Position numbers and translations under genes: made by a program
Shown: piece after piece, positions 7,549-16,898 of the stretch
Numbering within the stretch: the stretch's first letter is position 1
Layout of the letters: the number at the start of each line of letters is the position of its first letter
Source: Streptomyces sp. NBC_00285
GTDB lineage: Bacteria > Actinomycetota > Actinomycetes > Streptomycetales > Streptomycetaceae
Assembly (NCBI RefSeq): GCF_036174265.1
Contig: NZ_CP108055.1
Span: 5,952,001 to 6,016,000, forward strand
Reading direction: 5' to 3'
Length of the DNA stretch: 64,000 nt
The notes under the pieces: generated by a model
What the model saw: only the letters and a program-made list of their open reading frames with translations
What the model was told of the DNA's origin: nothing
The model's database searches: none

Positions 7549-10203
7549 ATGGATGCGTATCGGCGTGTGATGTTCCTGGCGCCCGGCACCCCCTTCTTCG
7601 ACCGGACCGAGGCCGACACCTCCGACCCGGACGACGACTTCCTCGCTTCCGCGCCGCCCGCCGACTGGTCCTGCAACACCGGCACCGACTGGACGATGCT
7701 CACCCCGCACGGCTGTCAACTGCCCGCGCAGGGCTGGAAAGTCCACGTGTCGGCGACGTCGGAGAACGCGCGGAGCGTCCTCGCCCGGTCCTGGGAGTGG
7801 CTGGTCGAGCAGCGCATGGCGTTCAAGTTCATCCGCAGCAGGCAGGTGCTGTTGCGCCGCAACGGCAAGTACGGGGACCGGGGGGCCAGCGGTAAGTTCA
7901 TCACCGTCTATCCCGAGGACGAGACGCGCCTGGCTCTCGTTCTGGATGAACTGGGCGAGATCCTCGACGGCGAGCGCGGGCCCTACATCCTCAGCGACCT
8001 GCGGTGGCGTTCCGGTCCGCTCTACGTGCGGTACGGCGGGTTCGTCGCGCGCATGATGAAGACGGCGAACGGGGAGAGCGTTCCCTGTATCGAGGACCCC
8101 GAGGGTCGGCCGGTACCGGACGTGCGCGGGCCTTCCTTCCGGCCCCCGGAGTGGGCGACGATTCCCGACTGCCTGGCGGAGGCGCTGGAGGCGCGCAACG
8201 CGGGGACGCTGCACGACTTCCCCTACCGCGCCGAGCGTGCCCTGCACTTCTCCAACGGTGGGGGCGTGTACCGGGGGACCGACACGCGTACCGGTGCGCC
8301 CGTCCTGCTGCGGGAGGCGCGACCGCTCGCCGGCATCGACACGCATGGCGAGGACGCCGTCGCCCGGCTCCAGCGCGAGCGGGACTGCCTGGAGCGGCTC
8401 GCCGGACTTCCCTGGGCACCTCGCCTGATCGAGGCTCGGGTGGGGCACGAACACCACTTCCTCGTCCGGGAGTTCGTGGAGGGGGAGACGCTCGCGGTGC
8501 GGACGACTCGGGACAACCCGGCGTCTCCGGAGGCCGATGTGGAGCGGACGGCGGCGTACACACGGTGGGCTGTCGACGTCCTCGACCAGATCGACCAGGG
8601 CGTGCGGGCCATGCACGAACGGGGTGTGGTCTTCGGCGACCTCCATCCCGGCAACGTCATGGTCCGCCCTGACGACTCCGTCGCGTTCATCGACCTGGAG
8701 ACGGCGTCGACGGACTTCACGGCCCGCCAGATCCACGCGGCGCCGGGATTTGCCGCGCCCCCTACGTACCGGGGCACGGCGATCGACCGGTACGCACTGG
8801 GGTGCCTCCGGATCGCCCTGTTCACACCGCTGACCAGTCTGTTGGCGTGGGGTCCCGAGAAGCTGGATCAGCTGATCGAGCTGATCGAGTCGCGGTATCC
8901 GGTGCCGGGGGACTTCGGGGAGAAGGTGCGCGCGGATCTGGGCGCGGGTGTGGCGGGCGCGGTTTCCGAGGGGGAGACCGCGAGGGGCGACGGGGATCCG
9001 GGGACGGGTCTGGTGGGCGCGGTTTCCGAGGGGGGCGGTGCGAAGGCCCGCGTCGACCTCGGCGTCGGCGCGCAGGACCCGGCGCCCGGCGAGAGGCCCA
9101 CGGCCCCGGTCGGCACCGGCAGGCTCGCCACGGTCGCCGGCGCCGGCGCCGGCGCTCTCGCGTCAGCCGTCGGCACCGATGCCCTCGCCACGGCCGTCGG
9201 CATCCTCTCCACCGCCACCCCCACCCGCCAAGACCGCCTCTACCCCGGCGACACCGCCCAGTTCATCCTCCGGGAGGGCGGCACCTGCCTCGCATACGGA
9301 GCTGCCGGAGTCCTCTGGACCCTCGCCGAGACGGGGACGGAGATTCCCGCCGAGCACGTCGACTGGCTGGCGGAGTCCGCGCGCCGGACCACCGACCCGT
9401 CCCCCGGCCTCTACACCGGCACGTCCGGTGTCGCCTGCGTCCTCCACCACCTCGGCCGCACCGACACCGCGGCGGCCCTCCTGAAGGAGGCTTCCGCGGC
9501 GGAACCCGCGAACGACACCCTCCTCGACGGCCGTGCCGGACTCGCCCTCGCCCACCTGTACTTCGCGCGCGCCACCGGCGACGACAATGCCCTCAAGCAG
9601 GCCACCCTCCTCGCGGAACAACTCGTCGAGAGCGCGGCGACCCGTCCGCCCCGGCGAGGCGAGGCCGGTCTGCTGCGCGGCAGGGCCGGCACTGCGCTGC
9701 TCCTGCTGCGCCTGCACGCCCACACCCCCGACGCCGGCCTCCTCGACGCCGCCCACGACCTCCTGGACGCCGATCTGCGCGCCCTCGGCTGGACGGACGA
9801 CGGCTGGACGGCGGGCTCCGCCGGCACGCGTCCCACGTTCGCGGCGGGCAGCGGCGGCACCGCCACGGTCCTGCGGGAGTACCTCGGCCGGCGCCCCGAG
9901 TCGCAGTACGAGTCGGCCTGCGGGACCGTCCTGCGGTCGGCCCTGGACTGCGTCCCTCACACCGTGGGCCTCTTCCATGGCTTCGCGGGCGTCCTCCTGA
10001 CGGCCACCCGGCTGGCCGGACCGGCGCAGGCCGCCGCAGTCGAGCGCTACGCCGCCACGGCCCGCCTCTACGAGGTCCCGCACGAGGGTGCTCCCGCGTA
10101 CCTGGGCCTGGAGAACGTCCGCCTGACGACGGACCTGGCGACGGGGGCGGCGGGCGTGCTGCTGGCGCGAAACGCTGATGCGGACAGGCTGGCGTTCCTG
10201 TGA
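7549..10203 (+). CDS. LanKC-type class III lanthipeptide synthetase (kinase-cyclase)
   Basis: An 884-residue protein with three parts. The N-terminal lyase-like domain (about 1-220) contains FKFIRSRQVLLRRNGKYGDRG. The Ser/Thr kinase domain (about 225-460) has the catalytic loop GDLHPGN (Asp364, Asn369) and a FIDLE magnesium motif (Asp382). The LanC-like cyclase (about 560-884) has repeated GxxG motifs and FHGFAG (His810), without the zinc-binding Cys of class I/IV cyclases. Such enzymes phosphorylate and eliminate Ser/Thr and may cyclise with Cys. Only 45 nt separates it from the protease gene, yet the two nearby precursors have no Cys. A low-complexity linker (residues ~461-555) carries a duplicated segment. 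Confidence 0.88.
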   Translation: MDAYRRVMFLAPGTPFFDRTEADTSDPDDDFLASAPPADWSCNTGTDWTMLTPHGCQLPAQGWKVHVSATSENARSVLARSWEWLVEQRMAFKFIRSRQVLLRRNGKYGDRGASGKFITVYPEDETRLALVLDELGEILDGERGPYILSDLRWRSGPLYVRYGGFVARMMKTANGESVPCIEDPEGRPVPDVRGPSFRPPEWATIPDCLAEALEARNAGTLHDFPYRAERALHFSNGGGVYRGTDTRTGAPVLLREARPLAGIDTHGEDAVARLQRERDCLERLAGLPWAPRLIEARVGHEHHFLVREFVEGETLAVRTTRDNPASPEADVERTAAYTRWAVDVLDQIDQGVRAMHERGVVFGDLHPGNVMVRPDDSVAFIDLETASTDFTARQIHAAPGFAAPPTYRGTAIDRYALGCLRIALFTPLTSLLAWGPEKLDQLIELIESRYPVPGDFGEKVRADLGAGVAGAVSEGETARGDGDPGTGLVGAVSEGGGAKARVDLGVGAQDPAPGERPTAPVGTGRLATVAGAGAGALASAVGTDALATAVGILSTATPTRQDRLYPGDTAQFILREGGTCLAYGAAGVLWTLAETGTEIPAEHVDWLAESARRTTDPSPGLYTGTSGVACVLHHLGRTDTAAALLKEASAAEPANDTLLDGRAGLALAHLYFARATGDDNALKQATLLAEQLVESAATRPPRRGEAGLLRGRAGTALLLLRLHAHTPDAGLLDAAHDLLDADLRALGWTDDGWTAGSAGTRPTFAAGSGGTATVLREYLGRRPESQYESACGTVLRSALDCVPHTVGLFHGFAGVLLTATRLAGPAQAAAVERYAATARLYEVPHEGAPAYLGLENVRLTTDLATGAAGVLLARNADADRLAFL
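8932..9034 (+). repeat. Imperfect direct repeat inside the LanKC linker
   Basis: A ~43-nt segment at 8932-8974 recurs with a few changes at 8992-9034, a 60-nt (20-codon) period, encoding AGVAGAVSEGE and TGLVGAVSEGG. It keeps the frame and lies between the kinase and cyclase domains, so it looks like a recent in-frame expansion of a flexible linker. Confidence 0.7.
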
Positions 10204-11285
10204 ACGACGTTGTGGCGCCGCTGTTTTCGGTGATCTGCCCGACCTACAACCGATCGGCGAAGATCACCGAAACCATCGACTCCGTCCGCGCCCAGACCCT
10301 CCAGGCCTGGGAACTGCTCGTCCTCTCCGACGGTTCCGACGACGACACCGACGACTGGGTACTGCGTGCTGCGCACCAGGACCCCCGCGTCCGACTCCAC
10401 CGCGTCGAGCGCAGCGGCCACCCCAGCGGCCCCCGCAACGCCGGACTCGCCCTGGCCCGAGGCGAGTTCATCGCCTACCTCGACCACGACGACCTCTGGC
10501 GCCCCGGCCACCTCAAGGCCCTGCTCGGCATGTTGCGGGCGGGCGCGGACTTCGCGGTGACGGGCTGCACCTACCACGACGCGGACGGCGCGGAAGCCGC
10601 CGAGTTCGCCCCGCTGTCTGCCTTCTGGCACCCCCAACTCCAGTTGCTGGGGCCGATGTTCGAGCCGTCGAGGGCGGCACACCGGCGCGGTGTCGTGGAG
10701 CGGGTCGGGGGCTGGCGCGGCGGCGTCGGCCTGGAGGACTGGGACCTGTGGCTGCGGGTGGCCGACGCGGGGTACACGTTCCGGACCGTCGTCGAACCGA
10801 CCGCGGCCCTTCTGATGGACGTCGGCACCCGTAGGAACCGGATGCCGCGCCCCCACCGTCTGCCCCTGGTCGTGCTCGACGACGCGCGAACAGCCCACGG
10901 GCTGCTGCGTGAACTCCGGTCCGGCCGGCACGACGAGTCGTTCCGCGCGGCCGTGTCGGCGGACATGAGGGACTGGTACCGGCGGATGGACGACTCCGGC
11001 GCGCTGGTCCGCCCCCTCGACTGGAACGGGGACCTCGACGACGAGATCCGGCGCGTGGTCTCCGGCGAGGTGAAGCTCTTCGAGGAACTCGTGCTGGTCC
11101 CGGACCGGGGCCGGTACGCCCTCGCCCGCAACCTCCTCTGCTCCCGCACCGAACACGCCCACCGGGCCGCTCGGTTGGTGCCCTCGGTCCAGCCGCGTGT
11201 GCTGCGGCTGGTGAGGGACCTGGCCGAGGACGGGCCCGGCGGGCGAACCGGGAGTTCAGATCAGGCCCAACTCCTTGGCCCTTAG
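10200..11285 (+). CDS. Family 2 glycosyltransferase
   Basis: A 361-residue GT-A-fold glycosyltransferase. The N terminus has FSVICPTYNRSAKITETIDS and LVLSDGSDDDT (nucleotide binding), then PRNAGLALARGEFIAYLDHDD, where the Asp cluster is the DXD-type metal site. GLEDWDLWLRVADAGY is the usual acceptor-side ED motif. GTG start at 10200 overlaps the LanKC stop (GTGA), so it is co-translated with the cluster. Either a tailoring glycosylation of the peptide or an unrelated envelope role is possible; the overlap favours the former. The 3' end overlaps the convergent regulator gene by 30 nt. Confidence 0.8.
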   Translation: MNDVVAPLFSVICPTYNRSAKITETIDSVRAQTLQAWELLVLSDGSDDDTDDWVLRAAHQDPRVRLHRVERSGHPSGPRNAGLALARGEFIAYLDHDDLWRPGHLKALLGMLRAGADFAVTGCTYHDADGAEAAEFAPLSAFWHPQLQLLGPMFEPSRAAHRRGVVERVGGWRGGVGLEDWDLWLRVADAGYTFRTVVEPTAALLMDVGTRRNRMPRPHRLPLVVLDDARTAHGLLRELRSGRHDESFRAAVSADMRDWYRRMDDSGALVRPLDWNGDLDDEIRRVVSGEVKLFEELVLVPDRGRYALARNLLCSRTEHAHRAARLVPSVQPRVLRLVRDLAEDGPGGRTGSSDQAQLLGP

Positions 11286-12068
11286 AGCCGCTTGAAAGCG
11301 GGTGGTGGCCTGGAGGCGTCTCAGCAGCTCCGCGACCCGCCCCCGGTAGGTGCGGACGGAGATGCCGAGTTCACGCGCGCCGACCTCGTCCTTGTCGGCG
11401 CGCGACATGGCTTGGAGCACCTTCAGATGCGTGCCGTCCAGCAGGACGGGATCGAGCAGCGTCGAGGCGTCCAGCGCCTTCGACCAGCAGAGGTCGAAGA
11501 ACGACAACAGGACCTCGGCCCGCGCCCCCTGCTCCACGAGCGCCCCGCCCGGTGCGGTGTCCCGCTCCGCCTGGACGAGGGCGGTCTCCCGGTCGGCGAT
11601 CAGCACCCGCTGGAACTCGCCGTCGAGGAGGCGGACCTGTGCGCCGTACCGGATCAGCTCGGCGAAGAGCGCGGCTGTCGCCTCGTTCTCCAGGGCCCGT
11701 CTCTGGAGCAGGACCTTCATCGCCACCCCGCGCCGCAGGCAGGTCAGGCCTACGCGGCGCGCGGTGAGGATCGCCTCCGGTGTCAGGGTCCGTTCCGGCT
11801 GCATCGTCAGGACTTCGCGCCGGGCCTGGGACGTGAGGTCCACGGCCCAGTCGCACATGCTCCTGTCGTCTTCCTGGGGCTCTCCGGTGGGATGCCGCAG
11901 GAGGGACTGGCGGATCAGCGAGTAGCCGAACGACAGGATTTCCTGCTGTTCCGCATGCAGTTTCCTGAGCCGCTGGTCCAGCAGTCGTCCGACGCTTTCG
12001 ATGTCCTCGCCGGTTTCCGGTTGTTCCGAATGTTCTGGCAAAAGCGTTTGGTGCACGGAGACACTCAA
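11256..12068 (-). CDS. Helix-turn-helix transcriptional regulator (LuxR/TrmB-like)
   Basis: A 270-residue protein with a helical N terminus, a central domain (about residues 70-190, ALENEATAALFAELIRYGAQVRLLDGEFQRVLIADRETALV) resembling the phospholipase-D-like sensor of TrmB/LuxR-type actinobacterial regulators, and a C-terminal HTH (about 215-265, ELGISVRTYRGRVAELLRRL). The start is taken as TTG 12068 with GGGGGG eight nt upstream; an in-frame GTG five codons later is the alternative. Convergent with the glycosyltransferase, so it may control the RiPP cluster, but no operator was identified. Confidence 0.7.
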   Translation of the reverse strand: MSVSVHQTLLPEHSEQPETGEDIESVGRLLDQRLRKLHAEQQEILSFGYSLIRQSLLRHPTGEPQEDDRSMCDWAVDLTSQARREVLTMQPERTLTPEAILTARRVGLTCLRRGVAMKVLLQRRALENEATAALFAELIRYGAQVRLLDGEFQRVLIADRETALVQAERDTAPGGALVEQGARAEVLLSFFDLCWSKALDASTLLDPVLLDGTHLKVLQAMSRADKDEVGARELGISVRTYRGRVAELLRRLQATTRFQAALRAKELGLI

Positions 12069-12091
12069 GGCTGTTTCCCCCCGTGAATGTC

Positions 12092-12685
12092 CTAAAAAGC
12101 GGACGCAGCGATGACCGCAGTGAGAGCGGCGATTGTGGTGCGGATGGTGTCCCCCAGTGCCGCGGCCTGGCCCTGCCCTTCGGTGATCGCGGTCAGTCGA
12201 TCATCGAGAGCGGGACCCTGCGGCAGGACGGCCTTCAGGCCCGAGTGGTGGAGGACGGTGATCAGCGCGGCCGTGCGCTCGTCGGGGTCCTGGCCCTCCG
12301 CGAGGACGGAGGTCAGCCGTCCGCGCAGCGCTGCCAGCTCCGAGGGGTCCGTGACCGGGTGTTTCACCGATCCGAACACGCCGAGCACCCGCCGCCCCTC
12401 CTCCCGTACGAGCCCCTTCTCCAGGAGCCCCTGGTATGCCGCGTCGAGCGCAGCCTCCCGCACTGCCAGCAGCCACTCCCGAGGCGTCTCCTCGGGGTGG
12501 TTCCGCTTGTGCTCGTCCATGGCCGCAGCCACAGGGCTCACCGGTGTTCCGGGAAACTCCAGCTCCAGCAGGGCGGCGGCCGAGGCCGCCAGGGACACCC
12601 GCAGCGGCGCCTCGCGCAGCTCGCCGGTCTTTTCGTCCAGCGTGAGCAGCACGATCTGCTCGCCGATGGTCAGATTCGTGGTCAT
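12092..12685 (-). CDS. GPP34/GOLPH3-like protein
   Basis: A 197-residue helical protein beginning MTTNLTIGEQIVLLTLDEKTG, the characteristic N terminus of the bacterial GPP34 (Golgi phosphoprotein 3-like) family. Family features seen are the LELEFPG segment, GLVREE followed by GVFGSVKHPV, and a hydrophobic C-terminal helix (TIRTTIAALTAVIAASAF). Eukaryotic members bind phosphoinositides; the bacterial role is unknown. ATG 12685 has GGGGG upstream. It lies 23 nt upstream of, and in line with, the regulator gene, so the two may be co-transcribed. Confidence 0.75.
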   Translation of the reverse strand: MTTNLTIGEQIVLLTLDEKTGELREAPLRVSLAASAAALLELEFPGTPVSPVAAAMDEHKRNHPEETPREWLLAVREAALDAAYQGLLEKGLVREEGRRVLGVFGSVKHPVTDPSELAALRGRLTSVLAEGQDPDERTAALITVLHHSGLKAVLPQGPALDDRLTAITEGQGQAAALGDTIRTTIAALTAVIAASAF

Positions 12686-13289
12686 AGAATCCCCCGTTGC
12701 TTTTTCACATAGAGGTAAACGAAAGGAGTCAGAGGGAGTTCCCGATGGCGGAGGTAGGCATTCCGCTTGCCCTCCGCGATGCCGTGCACGCCCCTGGACA
12801 CAGGTGGCGGCGGGGCCGGAGAAGCCCTCTCGGGTGAAACCCTCGGGCGGTGCGGCAAAGGTCTGCGCGGCGCTGGTCTGGCGCGGCGGAAGCCTGCGGG
12901 GCACCCGGGGCGAACGCGACAGCGGGCATCTCGCCCACCGCCGCCATCCATATCGGTCTGCATTGGTCTGTACATTTCAATCCCCCTGCTTCATGACGCC
13001 AGGGCAGGATCACTGCGGCGTCATCGAGCGGGGAACTGGTCTTCCCTGACCGGTGAGTTTCACGACCCGACCGGCCACCCCACCGACACGGAAGCCTGGT
13101 GTGGGGCTGCCTGTGGGTGCTCGGCGGGGCGCTCACGCGCCAAGCTATGCGCGTAGCGAACCCATGGTCAACGTGCGCCGGCGTGACGATGATCATGGCC
13201 AACAGACCGTCAAGCGCCTTGCGTCACACTTTCCCGATGGTCACTCAGGGACGCGTATACAGGTCAAGGCTGTTATGCGTCTTACGTGA
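12686..13289. other. Stretch without a convincing gene
   Basis: About 600 nt between the GPP34 start and the next possible reading frame. Open frames exist on both strands, but they are rich in Arg/Pro and lack a consistent third-position GC bias. I see no RNA gene. The promoter of the GPP34 gene should lie at its left edge. Confidence 0.5.
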
Positions 13290-13544
13290 GTGTCCGACTT
13301 TGATGTAGTTCGCCTTGTGGTCGACACGGTGATCGAGAACGAGGTCACCGTCACCGGCCCGAACAAGGTCATGTCGTACGCCTGCTCGGGTGCTGTCTGG
13401 GCCTTCGGCGAGCAGAAGCGCAAGCTCATCCTGAGGCCGCCGGGACAGGTGCCTCTCGCGGAACGCCTGCGGCAGGATCAGGGAACAGCGGGATCTCTCC
13501 TCCTGACCTTCTGGACAGCGGCGATCGCCGGGGAGCATGTGTGA
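13290..13544 (+). CDS. Hypothetical protein, possibly a gene fragment
   Basis: An 84-residue frame starting at GTG 13290 with no good ribosome-binding site. The middle (about residues 8-55, DTVIENEVTVTGPNKVMSYACS onward) shows strong Streptomyces codon preference, suggesting real or recently decayed coding sequence. The flanks do not show that preference. I do not recognise a domain. Given the surrounding gene-poor, integration-scarred DNA, it may be a remnant of a larger gene. Confidence 0.35.
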   Translation: MSDFDVVRLVVDTVIENEVTVTGPNKVMSYACSGAVWAFGEQKRKLILRPPGQVPLAERLRQDQGTAGSLLLTFWTAAIAGEHV

Positions 13545-13734
13545 CGAGCTTCCCGGCGACCGCTGTGACGCCGACCTGCTGCTGGATGAACGAGCTGAGG
13601 TAGGGAGAAGCCCTTGTAGGGATCGACAACGCTCCTGATTGTCCTGCTATCCCTCTGGGTAGCTAGGTTTGCGCGCTCGGGGCGCTCTTTCTGTCGGCTC
13701 TTCAGCAATTCCGCCGGTGGACAGCCAGTGGACA

Positions 13735-13862
13735 GACGCCTTTGGACAGCGCATCACGGGGTGACACGGGTCAACCGGCTGCATAGGCTCTGATCAGGAA
13801 AAACGTCACCACGCAGCACGACGTAGCACCACACAACACGATCCCTCACGGTCTCGTAATGC
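13735..13862. repeat. Left copy of a ~128-nt diverged direct repeat (attachment-like)
   Basis: This copy begins GACGCCTTTGGAC and ends with a 27-nt core (13836-13862) that matches the right copy at 19001-19027 with one mismatch. The core contains CTCGTAATGC, the tRNA-Thr(CGT) anticodon loop, after which the two copies diverge completely. The spacer between these landmarks is alignable but diverged (shared GCTCTGATCAGG). This is what an att site left by a tRNA-integrating element looks like. The sequence between 13545 and 13735 shows no gene. Confidence 0.65.
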
Positions 13863-14005
13863 TTTGTTTTCTTGACCTTGGAATGTGTGTGCTGAGGGCT
13901 TCTTGACGCCATGCGTGGACCGAGGTGATCGGCTCGGACGTCTGCCGAAGGCGCGTGAGCGTCGATACGATCGACCGGTCGCGGACGGAAAGAGTCGACG
14001 CCAGC

Positions 14006-16876
14006 ATGACTGACGAAGCGAGACGGAAGCCCGTCGGCGGACTACCCGGCCGGGCGCGAGAAGTCGCGATCCTGCGCGCGGTGCTGGCGGGCGAGAGTGA
14101 CACCTGGTGCGTCGCGGTCACCGGCGAACCAGGGATCGGCAAGAGCCGGCTGCTGGCGGAGCTCGGGAAGCTCGCGGACACAGCAGGATGGACGGTCCGC
14201 AGCGGGCGCGCGGCGGAGTTCGAGTCCCGCATCCCGTTCGGTGTGTTCGTCAACGCGCTCGACGACCAGCTCGCCGAGCTGGGCCCGGAGCGTCTGGCCG
14301 CCCTCGGGCAACAGCAGCTCGCCCTTCTCGCGACCATGTTTCCGGCGCTTCCCGCCTCCGGTCCCACCGACCTGGTCGACGCGGAGCGGTACCGGCTGCA
14401 CCGGGCGGTGCGGGCGTTGCTGGAGCTGCTCGCCGAGCCGTCCGGGCTGGTGCTCGTCTTCGACGATCTGCACTGGGCGGACGAGGGTTCGATCGAGTTG
14501 CTCGACCACCTTCTGCGCCACCCGCCCCAGGCGCGGCTGATCCTGGCACTGGCGGGCAGGCCCCGGCAGACGTCGCTGCGGCTGTGGCACGCGCTGTCCC
14601 GCGCCGCGACCGACGGGGTGGCCGAGCTGCTGGAACTCGCGCCGCTGAGCCAGGCCGATGCCGGCCGCCTCATGCCGGAAAGGCTGGGCCGTTCCCGGCG
14701 GGAAGAGCTTTACCAGGCCAGTGGCGGAAACCCGTTCTACCTGGAAGCCCTGGTGCGGGCCGGTGAGCGGGGGATACCCGTCGGTGACGCGGCGCTCCAC
14801 CCCGACGGGGCGATCCCGGTGGCGGTCCGCGCGGTGCTCGCCGCCGAGCTGGCCGCGTTGACCCCGCAGGAGCGAGTCGTCGCGCACGCCGCCGCGGTCG
14901 TGGGCGACGACTTCGAGGCCGATTCGCTCGCTGAAACGGCCGCAATGGACCCAGGTTCCGTGCTCGCCGTGCTCGACCGGCTCGCCGAGCGTGACCTGGT
15001 GCGGCTCGACGGCGCGACCGGCCGGTTCCGGTACCGGCATCCGCTGGTGCGCAGCATCGCCTACCAGGACGCCGGTCCCGGCTGGCGGCTTCAGGCACAC
15101 GGCCGGGCCGCGTCGGCACTCCGGAGCCGGGGCGCGCCGCCGGCCGAGTTCGCCCGGCACGTGGAGCGATCCGCCGTCCGCGGTGACCTCGACGCGGTCG
15201 CGGCGCTCACCGAGGCGGCCGAGGCGACGATGCACACCACGCCGATGACCGCCGGCCACTTCCTGCGGGCGGCCATCCGGCTGCTTCCCGACTCGGAGAC
15301 GGCCACGCCACAGCGCCTGATCCTGCTCGGCCGGCTGGCACAGGCACTCGGCGCCACGGGCGACCTGCGGCAGGCCAGGGAGACCATGTACGAGGTGCTG
15401 CGGCTCCTGCCCGCCGAACTCACCCAGATCCGGGCACATACAGCGCGGGCCTGTGCGACGGTGGAGCAGATTCTCGGGCACTACACCGAGGCCAGGGCGA
15501 TGCTGCACAGCGAGTGGAAACGCGTCGAAGGCGTGGACGCCCGCTCGGCGGCCATCCTGCTCGTCGCGCTCGTCGCCGGTGAGAGTGTCGAGCGCGAGCA
15601 CGGACAGGACCGGGTGGCCGAGGCGATCGCCGCCGCGCGGGAAGTCGGGGATCCGATGCTGCTGGCGACGGCGTTGTCGGCCGCGACGCTCATCGACCGG
15701 CAGGCGGACCGGCTGGACGAGGCGGCCGCACTCCTGGACGCGCTGCCCGACAGCGACCTGGTCTGTGACATCGACGCGGCGTTCTGGCTCAGCTGGTCGG
15801 AGATCTCCGCCGACCGGCTCACGGCGGCGAGCCGGCACGTGAGCCGTGGCCTGCGACTGGCCCGCGAGAGCAGACAGTCCCACAAGATCGCACTGCTGAC
15901 CGCGATCCGCGGCATGGTGCATGCCTACCTCGGTGAGCTGGCGGCGGCGACGACCTGCTTCGACGACAGCCTGGAGTCGGCGGAACTCACCGGCAGCGAG
16001 GAACTGCGCGTCATGGCGTTGACCTTCGGGTGCTGGATCACCACCTGGCGCGGCGACCTTGCCGAGGCGATCCGCCTGGGCAAGGAGGCTATCGTCGCCG
16101 ACGACCAGGCGACGGCCATGAGTTCCTGGCGCAGTGGCCAGGCCGAGGCGATGCTGGCGCAGGCGATGTTGCACTCGGGTGATCCGCACGCCTGCATAGA
16201 CCTGCTGCTCACCCATGGCGGTGGGGCCGAGCTGCCCGCGGTGGGTGTCCGTACCAGGCCATTGGTGTACCTGATGCTCACGGAGGCGGAGGTCGCGGCC
16301 GGTCGGATCGCCGCGGCCACGGCATGGGCGGACCGGGCGGAGGTCGCGGCCGGCCGGCTCGATCTTCCGCTGCGTACCGCCATGGCACAGCAGGCCCGCG
16401 CGATCGCCACGCTGCCGACGGATCCGGCGGCGGCCGCACCGCTCGCTGTCGCCGCCGCGTGCACGTTCGGTCGGATCGGGGTGGCCGTGGAGGCCGGGCG
16501 GGCGCACTTGCTCGCCGCGACGGCGTTCGGCGGCAGCGGGGCGATCGACCAGGCCCGTGCACACCTCATGTCCGCCCGCGCGTTGTTCACCCGGTGTGAC
16601 GCGCGACTGTTCCTGCCGCAGGTCGCGCGCGAGGAGCGGCGCCTGAATGCGCGCGGCCCCCGGCCCGAGAGCGGCGTCGAGCGATTCGATCTGACCGCCC
16701 GTGAGGTCGAGATAGCCAACCTGGCCTCGGACGGCCTGACCAACCGGGACATCGGCCTCCGGCTGAACCTGAGTCCCAAGACCGTCGAAGTCCATCTGGG
16801 CCGGGTCTACACAAAGGTCGGCGTCTCCGGTCGTACCGCTCTGGCCGGCGTGTGGGCCGCCGCGGCGCGTGATTGA
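14006..16876 (+). CDS. LuxR-family regulator with AAA ATPase domain (LAL type)
   Basis: A 956-residue large ATP-binding LuxR regulator. Near the N terminus are LPGRAREVAILRAVL and Walker A GEPGIGKSRLL (residues 40-50), then Walker B LVLVFDDLHWAD. The middle is a long helical TPR-like region, and the C terminus is a LuxR HTH (LTAREVEIANLASDGLTNRDIG ... SPKTVEVHLGRVYTKVG). ATG 14006 is chosen because the conserved region starts 11 codons later; in-frame GTGs at 13925 and 13956 are alternatives. It stands alone on its strand between the two repeats at 13735 and 18900. Targets are unknown. Confidence 0.85.
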   Translation: MTDEARRKPVGGLPGRAREVAILRAVLAGESDTWCVAVTGEPGIGKSRLLAELGKLADTAGWTVRSGRAAEFESRIPFGVFVNALDDQLAELGPERLAALGQQQLALLATMFPALPASGPTDLVDAERYRLHRAVRALLELLAEPSGLVLVFDDLHWADEGSIELLDHLLRHPPQARLILALAGRPRQTSLRLWHALSRAATDGVAELLELAPLSQADAGRLMPERLGRSRREELYQASGGNPFYLEALVRAGERGIPVGDAALHPDGAIPVAVRAVLAAELAALTPQERVVAHAAAVVGDDFEADSLAETAAMDPGSVLAVLDRLAERDLVRLDGATGRFRYRHPLVRSIAYQDAGPGWRLQAHGRAASALRSRGAPPAEFARHVERSAVRGDLDAVAALTEAAEATMHTTPMTAGHFLRAAIRLLPDSETATPQRLILLGRLAQALGATGDLRQARETMYEVLRLLPAELTQIRAHTARACATVEQILGHYTEARAMLHSEWKRVEGVDARSAAILLVALVAGESVEREHGQDRVAEAIAAAREVGDPMLLATALSAATLIDRQADRLDEAAALLDALPDSDLVCDIDAAFWLSWSEISADRLTAASRHVSRGLRLARESRQSHKIALLTAIRGMVHAYLGELAAATTCFDDSLESAELTGSEELRVMALTFGCWITTWRGDLAEAIRLGKEAIVADDQATAMSSWRSGQAEAMLAQAMLHSGDPHACIDLLLTHGGGAELPAVGVRTRPLVYLMLTEAEVAAGRIAAATAWADRAEVAAGRLDLPLRTAMAQQARAIATLPTDPAAAAPLAVAAACTFGRIGVAVEAGRAHLLAATAFGGSGAIDQARAHLMSARALFTRCDARLFLPQVAREERRLNARGPRPESGVERFDLTAREVEIANLASDGLTNRDIGLRLNLSPKTVEVHLGRVYTKVGVSGRTALAGVWAAAARD

Positions 16877-16898
16877 GGCCTCCACGGCGGCCGACGAC

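Noticed and set aside
12682..12975. Minus-strand 97-residue frame with a GGGGGATTGAA site before its ATG and an ATGA overlap with the GPP34 start
   Set aside because: Arg/Pro-rich composition, weak third-position GC bias and no recognisable motif; the overlap may be chance. It would be worth keeping only if conserved.
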